This document shows, piece after piece, positions 26,372-34,536 of a DNA stretch of 64,000 nucleotides; within the stretch, counting starts at the first letter, position 1; the number at the start of each line of letters is the position of its first letter. The notes under the pieces are model-generated. The model did not search any database. It was not told the DNA's origin and worked only from the letters and a program-made list of their open reading frames with translations. Both the position numbers and the translations under genes were made by a program. Source of the stretch: JALORV01 sp963724365 (lineage in GTDB: Bacteria > Pseudomonadota > Gammaproteobacteria > Burkholderiales > Burkholderiaceae_F); the NCBI GenBank assembly GCA_963724365.1, contig CAVRUR010000002.1:1-64000 (forward strand), read 5' to 3'.

Positions 26372-27706
26372 GTGACCTCGATCCGTCGTTGGCTGCTCGC
26401 GGCCCTGCTGGCCGCCCTTGCAGTGGCCGGCCTGGCCGCGGCCGCGGCGACGTACTTTTCAGCGCGCGATGAAGTCGACACGCTGCTCGACGAAGAACTG
26501 CGGCAGGTCGCATTGTCGCTGCGTGATCACGCGGTGCTCGACCTGCGTCGTCTCGAGAGTGTCGCCGCGAATCCCGATCAGCGCGTGCTGGTGCAAATCT
26601 GGGACCCGGCATTCGATAGGCCATACGTCTCGCGCATCGTCGGGTCGGGTCCTTTGCCGCGCACCGACGAGGGCTACGCAACGATCCTGCACGACGGACG
26701 ACCCTGGCGTGCATTCACGCTGTTCACCGGCCGCCAGCTGATCCAGGTCGCGCAGCCGACGGCATTGCGCACCGAACTCGCCGCGCGCACGGCATGGCGC
26801 CTGCTGTTGCCAGTGCTCGTGCTGCTGCCGTTCCTCGGACTCGCCGGCTGGTGGATCGTCGGTCGCGGCCTGGCTCCGCTGGGCCGCATCGCGGGCGCCG
26901 TCAAGGAACGCAGTCCGACAGCGCTGACGCCGGTGTCGACCTCAGGCATGCCGGGCGAGATCCGGCCACTTGCAGATGCGCTCAACGATCTGCTGGGCCG
27001 CCTCGATCATTCCTTCTCGCTGCAGCGGCGCTTCGCTGCCGACGCTGCGCACGAGCTGCGCACGCCGCTGACGGCGCTCAGTCTTCAGGTCCAGCTGGCC
27101 GAACGTGCCCAGACCGACGAGGACCGGACCCGCGCCTTCGAGCGCCTACGACAGGGCATCCGGCGGGCCACCCGACTGGTACAGCAGCTTCTGACGATGG
27201 CCCGCCTCGATCCGGACGCGGCAGCGGCCGCTCCGGCCTCGGTCGATGTCGCCACACTCGTCGCCTCAGTCGTCGAGGATGCCCGTCCACTGGCCGCCGA
27301 GCGATCCGTCCAACTGTCGAGCCACGATGGCAGCGGGCCATCGACGGTGTCGGGTAGCGAGGACGCGCTGCGTATCCTCTTGAACAATTTGATCGACAAC
27401 GCCGTCCGCTATACGCCGGGCGGCGGACGGGTAACGACGTCGGTTGCGCGCGACGCCGACACCGTGCAGGTTCTGGTGGAAGACACCGGGCCCGGCATAC
27501 CCGAAGAAGAGCGCGACCGGGTGTTCGATCGTTTCTATCGTGGTCAGAACGCCGGAGCGACCGGCACGGGTCTCGGACTGGCCATCGTTTCGCAGGTCGC
27601 CGAGATGCATCGCGGCCGGGTCGCACTCGAGGCGAGTGAAGGCGGCGGACTGCGGGTCCGTGTCCGGCTTCCGCTGGCGGTTGCCGAAGGTGGGAGAGCC
27701 GAGTAA
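26372..27706 (+). CDS. sensor histidine kinase (QseC/PmrB-like)
   Basis: A 444-residue membrane kinase starting at a GTG preceded by GAGG at 8 nt. Two transmembrane segments (about 7-30 and 142-165) flank a periplasmic sensor of about 110 residues, followed by a short HAMP-like linker. The H-box has His227 (AADAAHELRTPLTAL). The N-box (NNLIDNAVRYTPGGG), G1 (VEDTGPGIPEEERDRVFDRFYRG) and G2 (GTGLGLAIVSQV) are complete, so it should be active. It pairs with the regulator just upstream. The signal is unknown; relatives sense cations, pH or envelope stress. Confidence 0.93.
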   Translation: MTSIRRWLLAALLAALAVAGLAAAAATYFSARDEVDTLLDEELRQVALSLRDHAVLDLRRLESVAANPDQRVLVQIWDPAFDRPYVSRIVGSGPLPRTDEGYATILHDGRPWRAFTLFTGRQLIQVAQPTALRTELAARTAWRLLLPVLVLLPFLGLAGWWIVGRGLAPLGRIAGAVKERSPTALTPVSTSGMPGEIRPLADALNDLLGRLDHSFSLQRRFAADAAHELRTPLTALSLQVQLAERAQTDEDRTRAFERLRQGIRRATRLVQQLLTMARLDPDAAAAAPASVDVATLVASVVEDARPLAAERSVQLSSHDGSGPSTVSGSEDALRILLNNLIDNAVRYTPGGGRVTTSVARDADTVQVLVEDTGPGIPEEERDRVFDRFYRGQNAGATGTGLGLAIVSQVAEMHRGRVALEASEGGGLRVRVRLPLAVAEGGRAE

Positions 27707-27861
27707 GGATGTGCAGGCGATCGGCGCCAGGCGGAATGCGGAGCTTGGATGCAAGTGCTTGCTTACGCGATCTGGCCTGCAAGCGGAACGCTCTCGGTCG
27801 ATCGAGTCCCGGCGTCGGCGGCTGTTGATCGAGCACAAGCCGACCGACGAACGGCATGGAC

Positions 27862-27878
27862 CTTAAGTCAGCGTTAAG
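27862..27878 (+). promoter_or_regulatory. PmrA/QseB-type box 1
   Basis: CTTAAG-N5-GTTAAG direct repeat with 11-bp period, matching the known binding site pattern YTTAAK-N5-YTTAAK of this response-regulator branch. It lies 70-86 bp upstream of the hairpin terminator at 27948 and 155 bp after the kinase stop, so it may drive the small RNA candidate. Confidence 0.75.
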
Positions 27879-27894
27879 TCGCGGGGCCTAGCTT

Positions 27895-27974
27895 TCGATC
27901 CGTGGTCGACGGCCAAATCCGTCGCTCCTCACTCACTCGAAATTTCAAGCGCCGCTCTGCGGCGCTATTTTTTT
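27895..27974 (+). ncRNA. candidate small RNA ending in a terminator
   Basis: An inferred RNA of about 75-80 nt. Its 3' end would be the terminator at 27948-27974, and its start is guessed from box 1 plus a weak -10-like TAGCTT near 27889. No open frame lies in this interval. It might equally be the 3' untranslated region of the kinase mRNA. Confidence 0.35.
27948..27974 (+). terminator. Rho-independent terminator between the two-component system and degP
   Basis: Stem AGCGCCGC / GCGGCGCT with loop TCT, followed by A and seven T. It lies 240 bp after the histidine kinase gene and separates that transcript from the degP promoter region. Confidence 0.92.
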
Positions 27975-28029
27975 GTCCGACGCCTGACACCGGGACTCGT
28001 TCCGTTCCAGTCCATTCAATCGCGTCCAC

Positions 28030-28046
28030 GTTAAGCCACGCTTAAG
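28030..28046 (+). promoter_or_regulatory. PmrA/QseB-type box 2 (degP promoter region)
   Basis: GTTAAG-N5-CTTAAG direct repeat, 11-bp period, 118 bp before the degP start. Same motif as boxes 1 and 3. Confidence 0.78.
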
Positions 28047-28099
28047 CCTCACGGTCACTCAGGCCAGTTTCGGCGCCATTCGTCAGACACAGTCGCCGG

Positions 28100-28116
28100 C
28101 TTAAGCGAAACCTAAG
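28100..28116 (+). promoter_or_regulatory. PmrA/QseB-type box 3 (degP promoter region)
   Basis: CTTAAG-N5-CCTAAG direct repeat (one mismatch to the pattern) 47 bp before the degP start. Boxes 2 and 3 are 70 bp apart. The A/T of the motif stands out in a GC-rich region. Confidence 0.7.
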
Positions 28117-28163
28117 GTGCAGTGCACACATTGCTCTCCGTCCAACTCGGAGACACCCACTGC

Positions 28164-29619
28164 ATGAACGCCACCTCTTTCATCAAGCCCACGCTGATTG
28201 CCACCGCCGTGGCCGCAGCCTTTCTCCTTGGCCAGCGCACGCACGGTGTCTCGGAGGCCGCCGCGGCGGCCGCGACGGCACCCGTGACCCAGGTTGCTGC
28301 ACCGGCTCGCACTGTCCAGGGGCTGCCGGACTTCAGCCCGCTCGTGGAAGCGCACGGCGCGGCGGTCGTCAACATCGCGGTGACCAAGCGTGCCGCCACC
28401 AATCCGGCTCAGTTCGATGACAATGGACCGACGGGCGAGATGCTGCGTCGCTTCGGCGTGCCGATGCCAGACGGTGCGCCGCAGGGACGAGAAGGACACG
28501 GCGTCGGTTCTGGCTTCATCGTCGCGGCCGACGGCGTGATCCTGACCAATGCGCACGTGGTCGACGGAGCGAGTGAACTGACGGTTCGACTGGCCGACCA
28601 ACGCGAGTTCAAGGGCAAGGTCATCGGCACCGACAAGCTGACCGATGTCGCGGTCGTGAAGATCGATGGGAAAAACCTGCCGACGGTAAAGACCGGCAAC
28701 CCCGCACAGTTGAAGGTGGGCGAGTGGGTCGCTGCGATCGGTTCGCCGTTCGGTCTCGAAAACTCAGTCACGGCCGGCATCGTCTCGGCGAAGTCCCGCG
28801 CATTGCCGCAGGAGTCCCTCGTGCCGTTCATCCAGACCGACGTCGCCGTGAATCCCGGTAACTCGGGGGGGCCGCTCTTCAATATGGCCGGCGAAGTCGT
28901 CGGCATCAACTCGCAGATCTTCTCGACCAGCGGCGGCTACATGGGCCTGTCGTTCGCGATTCCGATCGACCTAGCGCTCAAGGTGAAAGACGACCTGGTC
29001 GCGCACGGCAAGGTCACGCGCGGTCGCATCGGCGTCGGCATCCAGCCGGTCAATGCGGCACTGGCCGAAAGCTTCGGGCTGGACAAGGCGCGCGGCGCAC
29101 TCGTCAGCAAGGTCGAATCGGGCTCACCGGCCGCGAAGGCCGGCCTGAAAGAAGGCGATGTGATCCTCGAGTTCAACGGCAAGGCCATCGCCAACGCGAG
29201 CCGACCTGCCGGCCACCGTCGCCGAATCGCGACCCGGTGCGAAGGCGTCACTCAAGGTCTGGCGCGAACGGACCGAGAAGTCGGTCGATGTGACCGTGGG
29301 CGACTTCGCCGGCGAGCGCGTGGCGCAGGCGCCCGCGGAAGCGACACCACAGCAGGGCAAGCTCGGTGTCGCGGTCCGGCCGCTGTCGCCCGACGAAGCC
29401 CGCGCGTTGCAGGGTGAGGGCGGTCTGCTCGTGCAGCAGGCCACCGGTCCGGCCGCGAAAGCCGGTCTGCGCGCGGGTGATGTGATCGTCGCCGTCAACG
29501 GCCAGCCCACGCGCACCGTCGACGAATTGCGCGCCCGCGTCAACGACGCCAAGGGCAAGCTCGCCGTGCTGATCGAACGCCAGGGTCAGCGCGTGTTTGT
29601 GCCAGTGGAGATCGGGTAG
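28164..29619 (+). CDS. degP: DegP/HtrA-type periplasmic serine protease with two PDZ domains (one frameshift)
   Basis: About 484 residues once corrected. Signal/anchor segment (residues 8-23), then a trypsin-like domain with the triad His131 (TNAHVVDG), Asp161 (KLTDVAVVKID) and Ser234 (GNSGGPLFN), then two PDZ domains (RGALVSKVESGSPAAKAGLKEGDVILEFNG and GLLVQQATGPAAKAGLRAGDVIVAVNG). It degrades misfolded envelope proteins. The start ATG at 28164 follows GGAG. The frame breaks near 29201, where one extra C (AGCCGACC for AGCGACC) shifts the end of PDZ1; the second frame resumes at once and runs to 29619. The sequence is otherwise perfect, so a sequencing indel is quite possible. Three QseB/PmrA-type boxes precede it, suggesting control by the neighbouring two-component system. 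Confidence 0.92.
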
Positions 29620-29626
29620 TCGGTCA

Positions 29627-29663
29627 CGCTGCAAAGTTCGCGCGGCGCGCGAGCTTTGCAGCG
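29627..29663. other. long perfect stem-loop after degP
   Basis: Arms CGCTGCAAAG and CTTTGCAGCG (10 bp), a one-base mismatch each side (T/G), then TCGCGC / GCGCGA (6 bp) around a GGC loop. No T-run follows. It lies between the convergent degP and the Cys-rich gene and may stop transcription in both directions or protect 3' ends. Confidence 0.7.
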
Positions 29664-29711
29664 ACGAGTGCACGTGCGAGCCCACAGGGCTCGCGTACAC
29701 GAGAAGCGAAG

Positions 29712-30164
29712 CTAGTTCGTCGGTTTCCAGCCCGGTGAGGTCGCGTGCCGGCTGCCGACACGATCGGTGCAGTTGCAGCACGGGAACGGCGGTGGCGGGC
29801 AGATGTTCAGGCAGGTGCACTGAGCCGACTCGCCGATCGAAAAGGAGGTCTCACCCGGACGGATCAGTGGCCGCGACAGTGCGCGACTGATCGCGTCCTC
29901 GGGTGAACGGCTCTCGCCATCGCCTTCAATGATCACGCGGTCGAGTTCGATCGTCATGCGATCCGCGCGGCGCGCTTCGAGACGACGCGCCGCGTCCTGC
30001 CTGGCCCGGGCCGGCGTATCGGCCGGCGGCTTGTCGCATTTGATGATGACCACCGATCCGCAGTCCGGCGGAGCCGCGCTAGGCGTCACTACCGTCTGGC
30101 CAGTCGCGCCGGACCCCAGCGGCAGCAGCAATGCAACAGCAAGAAACGGGCTCCGCCACCTCAT
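29712..30164 (-). CDS. exported Cys-rich protein, unknown function
   Basis: A 150-residue protein with a signal peptide (FLAVALLLPLGSGATG). The middle is charged and helical (ADTPARARQDAARRLEARRADRMTIELDRVIIEGDGE). The C-terminal part holds a dense cysteine motif, CTCLNICPPPPFPCCNC, six Cys in 17 residues around a Pro run; together with Cys in PDCGSVVIIKCDK this may bind a metal or form disulfides. The start ATG overlaps the original stop of the upstream yedK gene by ATGA once the yedK frameshift is corrected, so the two were translationally coupled. No family recognised. Confidence 0.75.
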   Translation of the reverse strand: MRWRSPFLAVALLLPLGSGATGQTVVTPSAAPPDCGSVVIIKCDKPPADTPARARQDAARRLEARRADRMTIELDRVIIEGDGESRSPEDAISRALSRPLIRPGETSFSIGESAQCTCLNICPPPPFPCCNCTDRVGSRHATSPGWKPTN

Positions 30165-30767
30165 GCGGGCTCGATCACCAGCGCATCGTCGTCAATCGGC
30201 GCCAGCAGTGACGACGAAGCGGTGGCCGCGTCGAGCCAGCGTGCATAGTCCGCAGCCGCGAATGATCACCGGCATCCGATCGTGTACCGGCGCCAGAACG
30301 ACGTTCGCCTCGGTCGTGATGATCGTGTAGGTCTCCACGCCCTGCTGCGTCGACGGGTCGCGCCACCATTCCCAGAGGCCGGCCACGGCAAACAGCGGCT
30401 CGTCCTTCATGCGGATGCGCCACTTCGTCTTGTGTCCCTTCTCGCCGCTCCACTCGAAAAACGCATTGAGCGGAACCAGGCAGTGCCGCTTCGCATAGGC
30501 GGCGCGAAAGGCGGCGGTCGTGGCGATGGTCTCCGAGCGCGCGTTGATGCAGCGGTTGCCGAACTTGATCTCCTTCGCCCAGGTCGGCACCAGGCCCCAG
30601 CGCGCGAGCGCACATTCGCGCTCGCTGCCGTCACGCGCGAGCCGGATGATCGGCTTGAGCTCGGTGGGCCGGACATCCGCGCTCAATGCAAAGTCGGGTA
30701 CCGACGGCACGCGGAAGTGCGCCTTGATCGCCGCCGGATTCTGGGAAAGATCGTACCGTCCGCACAT
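30161..30767 (-). CDS. yedK: YedK/HMCES-type SRAP protein (one frameshift near the C-terminus)
   Basis: A SOS-response-associated peptidase-fold protein of about 201 residues that forms a covalent thiazolidine link with abasic sites in single-stranded DNA. Cys2 (MCGRYDLSQ), the Asn of INARSET, the Glu of FFEWSG and the His of VHDRMPVII are all present. Near 30250 an extra base (TGCGGACTAT in the coding strand for TGCGACTAT) changes the frame, giving a false end at 30192. Removing it restores ...DYARWLDAAT...IEPA and a stop at 30161 that overlaps the next gene's ATG. That coupling is strong evidence that the indel is recent or an error. Confidence 0.93.
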
Positions 30768-30859
30768 ACGTGATGGTCACCGAACGCACGATCCTGCGCG
30801 TCGCCGGTACGACTCGAACAACGAATCCGTGCCTGGCTTGCCCAGCCGCGCCAGCGGCA

Positions 30860-31780
30860 TCATGTCAATCGCTCCCACACCATGTGGGCCAGCGCGACAT
30901 CCTCGAGACCGATGCCGACCGACTTGTAGATGACGATGTCGCCACTGCGCCGGTCGTAAGTGGAGCCCTTCACCAGCAGTTTGCCGAGCTCGGTGACCCG
31001 GTTCGGATCAATGGTGCCGGGCGTGGCGCGCACGAACTCGCCCGCCTCCGACTGCGCGGCCGGCAGCCATTCAACGACGATCAAATCAGCGCGCGCGAGC
31101 AGCGCATCGTCCAGTTCGCGCGCGGCCGGCTTGCTCGACCCCACGGCAGCGACGAGGGACCCGGGCCGGACCAGCATCCCGTCGAACAAAGGCTCTGTCG
31201 ATCGGGTCGCCGTGACGATGACATCGGCCTCGCGGGCCGCCGTGGCTGCATCGACCGCGCCTGCAGTGACGCCAAACTCGGTCTCGACCCAGTTGGCGAA
31301 GTCGGGTGCCGATGCACGTCCCGCGACCCACACGCGCTCGAATGGATGCATCAGCAAGAGTGCTTCGGCATGGGCACGCGCCTGCACGCCGGTGCCGAAG
31401 ATCGCCAGCGAGCGCGCATCGCGCGCGGCCAGGCGCTGTACCGCCACCGCCGTGGCGGCCGCCGTGCGAAAGCGTGTGATCTCGTTGGCCTCGACTACGG
31501 CCAGCGCTTCCCCGGTGATCGACGAGAAGAGCACGATGACGAAGTTGAACTGGCCGCCGACCGTCGAGTAGACCTTGGCGCCCACCACGCCGCTGGCCGG
31601 CAGTGCGGCACCCATGGTCGCGATGGCGGAGGCCTTGCCACCGTGTTCGGCGGTCGTTCGCACGCGCGGCGCAATGCTGCCGGAGCCGTTGCCGAACTGC
31701 TCGAAAGCGGCGGCCATCGCGACCACCGCCTCGCGCATGGTGACGATTTCAGCGACCTCCGCATCGCGGATCACGCGCAT
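30860..31780 (-). CDS. ornithine cyclodeaminase/mu-crystallin family protein
   Basis: A 306-residue NAD(P)-dependent protein. Typical: the N-terminal MRVIRDAEVAEIVTMREAVVAM, the Lys in GGKASAI and the GAKVYSTV motif, then the Rossmann domain (RSLAIFGTGVQARAHAEALLLMHPFERVWVAGR). Family members are ornithine or lysine cyclodeaminases, alanine dehydrogenases and ketimine or pyrroline-2-carboxylate reductases, so the reaction is open. Its start is 8 bp after the TRAP permease stop, so it is co-transcribed with it. With the aminotransferase and the DadA-like oxidase it suggests catabolism of an imported amino acid through an imino or keto acid. Confidence 0.9.
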   Translation of the reverse strand: MRVIRDAEVAEIVTMREAVVAMAAAFEQFGNGSGSIAPRVRTTAEHGGKASAIATMGAALPASGVVGAKVYSTVGGQFNFVIVLFSSITGEALAVVEANEITRFRTAAATAVAVQRLAARDARSLAIFGTGVQARAHAEALLLMHPFERVWVAGRASAPDFANWVETEFGVTAGAVDAATAAREADVIVTATRSTEPLFDGMLVRPGSLVAAVGSSKPAARELDDALLARADLIVVEWLPAAQSEAGEFVRATPGTIDPNRVTELGKLLVKGSTYDRRSGDIVIYKSVGIGLEDVALAHMVWERLT

Positions 31781-31788
31781 TGCTGCCC

Positions 31789-34443
31789 CTACGCGGCCGC
31801 CGGCGCACGCCGCATGCGCAAGCCTTGCATCAGCCAGACGAACACCGCCAGGATCAGTCCGGGGATGTAGAACCAGTGCGCGTTGACGCGTTCGGTCGGC
31901 ACCTTGACGCCGACGATGTCGTAACCCTGCTCGATGCGTGCCTTGGAGGCGCGGCTGCCGAAGCGCACGGTGCTCACCTGCATCATCTCGCCCATGCCGG
32001 ACACCGACATGCCGGCTTCAGCCAGCCGCTTGCGCGCGTCATCGACCGGATTGCTGCCGTCGCCCAGCCGAGGGCCGAGCTGCAGTCCAACGGTCTTGTT
32101 CTTGTCCTCGCCCTCGAGCGACTGCCCTCGGATCTTGAACACCAGCCGATCCTTGTCGTCCAGCCCGTTCACCACCTCGTAGAACTTCGCCGTCGGGGCG
32201 TCGGTGTACTCCGGGCCGAACCAGTCGGCAAAGTAATCCGGGCGAAACAGGACGAACGTCGCGACCAGCAGCAGTACGACTTCCCACCAGCGGCACTTGA
32301 TGCGGAACCAGGCCATCGTGGCGGCGGCAAACAGCAGTGATGCCACAGTGGATGCCGCGGCGACCAGCAGCGCCTCACCCCATCCATGGACGTCGATCAG
32401 CAGCAGCGCCGGGTTGAAGATCCAGATGAAAGGCAGTACCACGGTGCGCACCGCGTACACCGAACCCTGTATGCCAACTTGGATCGGATCTTCCTTTGCG
32501 ATCGCCGCTCCGGCAAAGCTTGCCAGTCCCACCGGCGGGGTGATGTCGCCCATGATCCCGTAGTAGAAGACGAACAGGTGCACCGCGATCAGCGGAATGA
32601 CGAGCCCTGATTGCGCGCCGAGTTCAACGATGACCGGCGCCATCAGCGTCGCCACCAGGATGTAATTGGCCGTGGTCGGCACGCCCATGCCCAGCACGAG
32701 GCAGACGAACGCGGTAAACAGCAACATCACCAGCACATTGCCCTGCGAGACGAACTCGACGAAGTCGGTCATGCGCAGGCCGAGCCCGGTCAGCGTGATC
32801 GCACCGACGATGATGCCGGCGCAACCGGTGGCCACCGCGATGCCGATCATGTTGCGCGCGCCTTCGTTGCAGCCCACCAGCACGTCGTTCAGGCCCGCGG
32901 TGAACTGTCGTCCGAGTTCACCTTGCTTGCGGAAGATCGCGATCAGCGGCCGCTGCGTCACCATCAGGATCATCTGCGTAGCCACGCCCCAGAAGGCCGA
33001 GAGTCCGGGCGACAGTTCCTCGACCATCAGGCACCAGATCAGCACGCCCACCGGAATCAGGAAATGCAGACCGGCCTTGACCGTGGGCCAGGTGGGCGGC
33101 AGCACCGGATTCGTGACGTCGATCTCGGTCGGAAGATCGGGCTGCTGCGCCGCGACCCAGGTGCTGTAGACGTACAGGGCCGCCAGCAGCAATCCCAGGA
33201 TGACCGGCGCGGCGCCGCCAAACATGGCCTGCGCGCCGAGGGCGATGTAGTAGATGACGCCGAGCGCGATCGCACTGCCGGCCAGTCCCATTGCCCATGA
33301 TGTCAGCCGGTTGCCCATCGTGCGCTCGCGTTCGCGCGCGGTCGGCTTCATGCCGAGCTTCAGCGCTTCGAGATGCACGATGTAAAAAAGGGCGATGTAG
33401 CTGATCACCGCCGGGATGAACGCGTGCTTGACGATGTCCGAGTAGGGAATGCCGACGTACTCGACCATCAGGAACGCCGCGGCGCCCATCACCGGAGGCA
33501 TGATCTGGCCATTGACCGACGACGACGTCTCGATCGCCGCGGCCTTGACTCCGCCGTAGCCGGCGCGCTTCATCAGCGGAATCGTGAAGATCCCGCCCGA
33601 CACGACGTTGCTGACCGAGGAGCCGGAGATCAGGCCATTCAGCGCCGACGACACCACGGCGACCTTGGCCGGACCGCCGCGCAGGTGCCCGAGCAGCGCG
33701 AAACTCACCTGCATCATGTAATTGCCGCCGCCCGCACGATCGAGCAGCGTGCCGAACAGAACGAACACGAAGATGAAACTCACGGACACACCGAGCGCGA
33801 TGCCGAACACGCCTTCGGTCACCATCCACATGTGCGAGACGACGCGCGGCAGCGACGCGCCCTTGTGCGCGATGACGTCAGGCAAGTGGGGACCCGCCAT
33901 CACGTACACCAGGAAAAGCGTCGCCAGCACCGCCATCGGCAGGCCAACGGCACGGCGCGTCGCTTCCAGCAGCAGCAGCACGCCGGCGGTACCGACGACG
34001 ACGTCGAGCATCGTCGGATTACCCGGCCGCAGCGCAAGTTCGCCGTAGAAGATGATCAGGTACAGCGCCGTCAGTGCTCCGGCAACGGCCATGATCCAGT
34101 CCTGCCACGGCACGTAGTCGCGCGGAGACCGCTTGAAAGCCGGGAACGCAAGAAAGGCAAGGAACAGTCCGATCGCCAGATGGATCGAGCGCGCCTCGGT
34201 GTCGTTGAATACCCCGAAGCGAAGCGCGAACGGCAGCGGCGAGGCGTACCAGAGCTGGAATGCCACCCAGACCAGGCCGACCACCATCATCACGGTGCCG
34301 GCCACGCCGACCGTCGAACGTCCGCCCAGGTCGGCGTCCTTGACGAGCTGCTGGACGTCTGTGTCGCCCAGTTGCATTTCGGCGGTCGGGGCGAGTTCTT
34401 CTTCCAGCTTGATGAGTTCGTCTTCGAGCTTCTTGTTGTCCAC
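31789..34443 (-). CDS. TRAP transporter fused permease (TAXI type, DctQM fusion)
   Basis: An 884-residue polytopic protein starting at GTG (GGGAG upstream). The N-terminal 40 residues are cytoplasmic. The first block of four TMs replaces DctQ. The following large subunit has the DctM signature near VSNVVSGGIFTIPLMKRAGYGG, SSVNGQIMPPVMGAAAFLM and GMGVPTTANYILVATLMAPV. The C-terminal 120 residues (soluble stretch VFKIRGQSLEGEDKN..., then a last TM) correspond to the DUF3394-type domain of TAXI permeases. It imports small carboxylates or amino-acid-like solutes with Na+ using the binding protein encoded just upstream. Confidence 0.93.
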   Translation of the reverse strand: MDNKKLEDELIKLEEELAPTAEMQLGDTDVQQLVKDADLGGRSTVGVAGTVMMVVGLVWVAFQLWYASPLPFALRFGVFNDTEARSIHLAIGLFLAFLAFPAFKRSPRDYVPWQDWIMAVAGALTALYLIIFYGELALRPGNPTMLDVVVGTAGVLLLLEATRRAVGLPMAVLATLFLVYVMAGPHLPDVIAHKGASLPRVVSHMWMVTEGVFGIALGVSVSFIFVFVLFGTLLDRAGGGNYMMQVSFALLGHLRGGPAKVAVVSSALNGLISGSSVSNVVSGGIFTIPLMKRAGYGGVKAAAIETSSSVNGQIMPPVMGAAAFLMVEYVGIPYSDIVKHAFIPAVISYIALFYIVHLEALKLGMKPTARERERTMGNRLTSWAMGLAGSAIALGVIYYIALGAQAMFGGAAPVILGLLLAALYVYSTWVAAQQPDLPTEIDVTNPVLPPTWPTVKAGLHFLIPVGVLIWCLMVEELSPGLSAFWGVATQMILMVTQRPLIAIFRKQGELGRQFTAGLNDVLVGCNEGARNMIGIAVATGCAGIIVGAITLTGLGLRMTDFVEFVSQGNVLVMLLFTAFVCLVLGMGVPTTANYILVATLMAPVIVELGAQSGLVIPLIAVHLFVFYYGIMGDITPPVGLASFAGAAIAKEDPIQVGIQGSVYAVRTVVLPFIWIFNPALLLIDVHGWGEALLVAAASTVASLLFAAATMAWFRIKCRWWEVVLLLVATFVLFRPDYFADWFGPEYTDAPTAKFYEVVNGLDDKDRLVFKIRGQSLEGEDKNKTVGLQLGPRLGDGSNPVDDARKRLAEAGMSVSGMGEMMQVSTVRFGSRASKARIEQGYDIVGVKVPTERVNAHWFYIPGLILAVFVWLMQGLRMRRAPAAA

Positions 34444-34455
34444 GAACGCTCCCCG

Positions 34456-34486
34456 AAAAAGAAAACGGGCGGCCGAGGCCGCCCGT
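34456..34486 (-). terminator. Rho-independent terminator between the TAXI binding-protein gene and the permease gene
   Basis: On the minus strand ACGGGCGGCC and GGCCGCCCGT form a stem of about 9-10 bp with a tiny loop, followed by TTTTCTTTTT. It lies after the binding-protein stop (34537) and 13 bp before the permease start (34443). It would make the binding protein more abundant than the permease, or be an attenuator. Confidence 0.88.
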
Positions 34487-34536
34487 CGAACTTTACGCGC
34501 CCCGCGAGCCGATGGCGCCCCGGCTCGCGGCGGTGC

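Noticed and set aside
31790..34442. Plus-strand frames opposite the TRAP permease
   Set aside because: Shadows of a hydrophobic GC-rich gene; His/Arg-rich translation.
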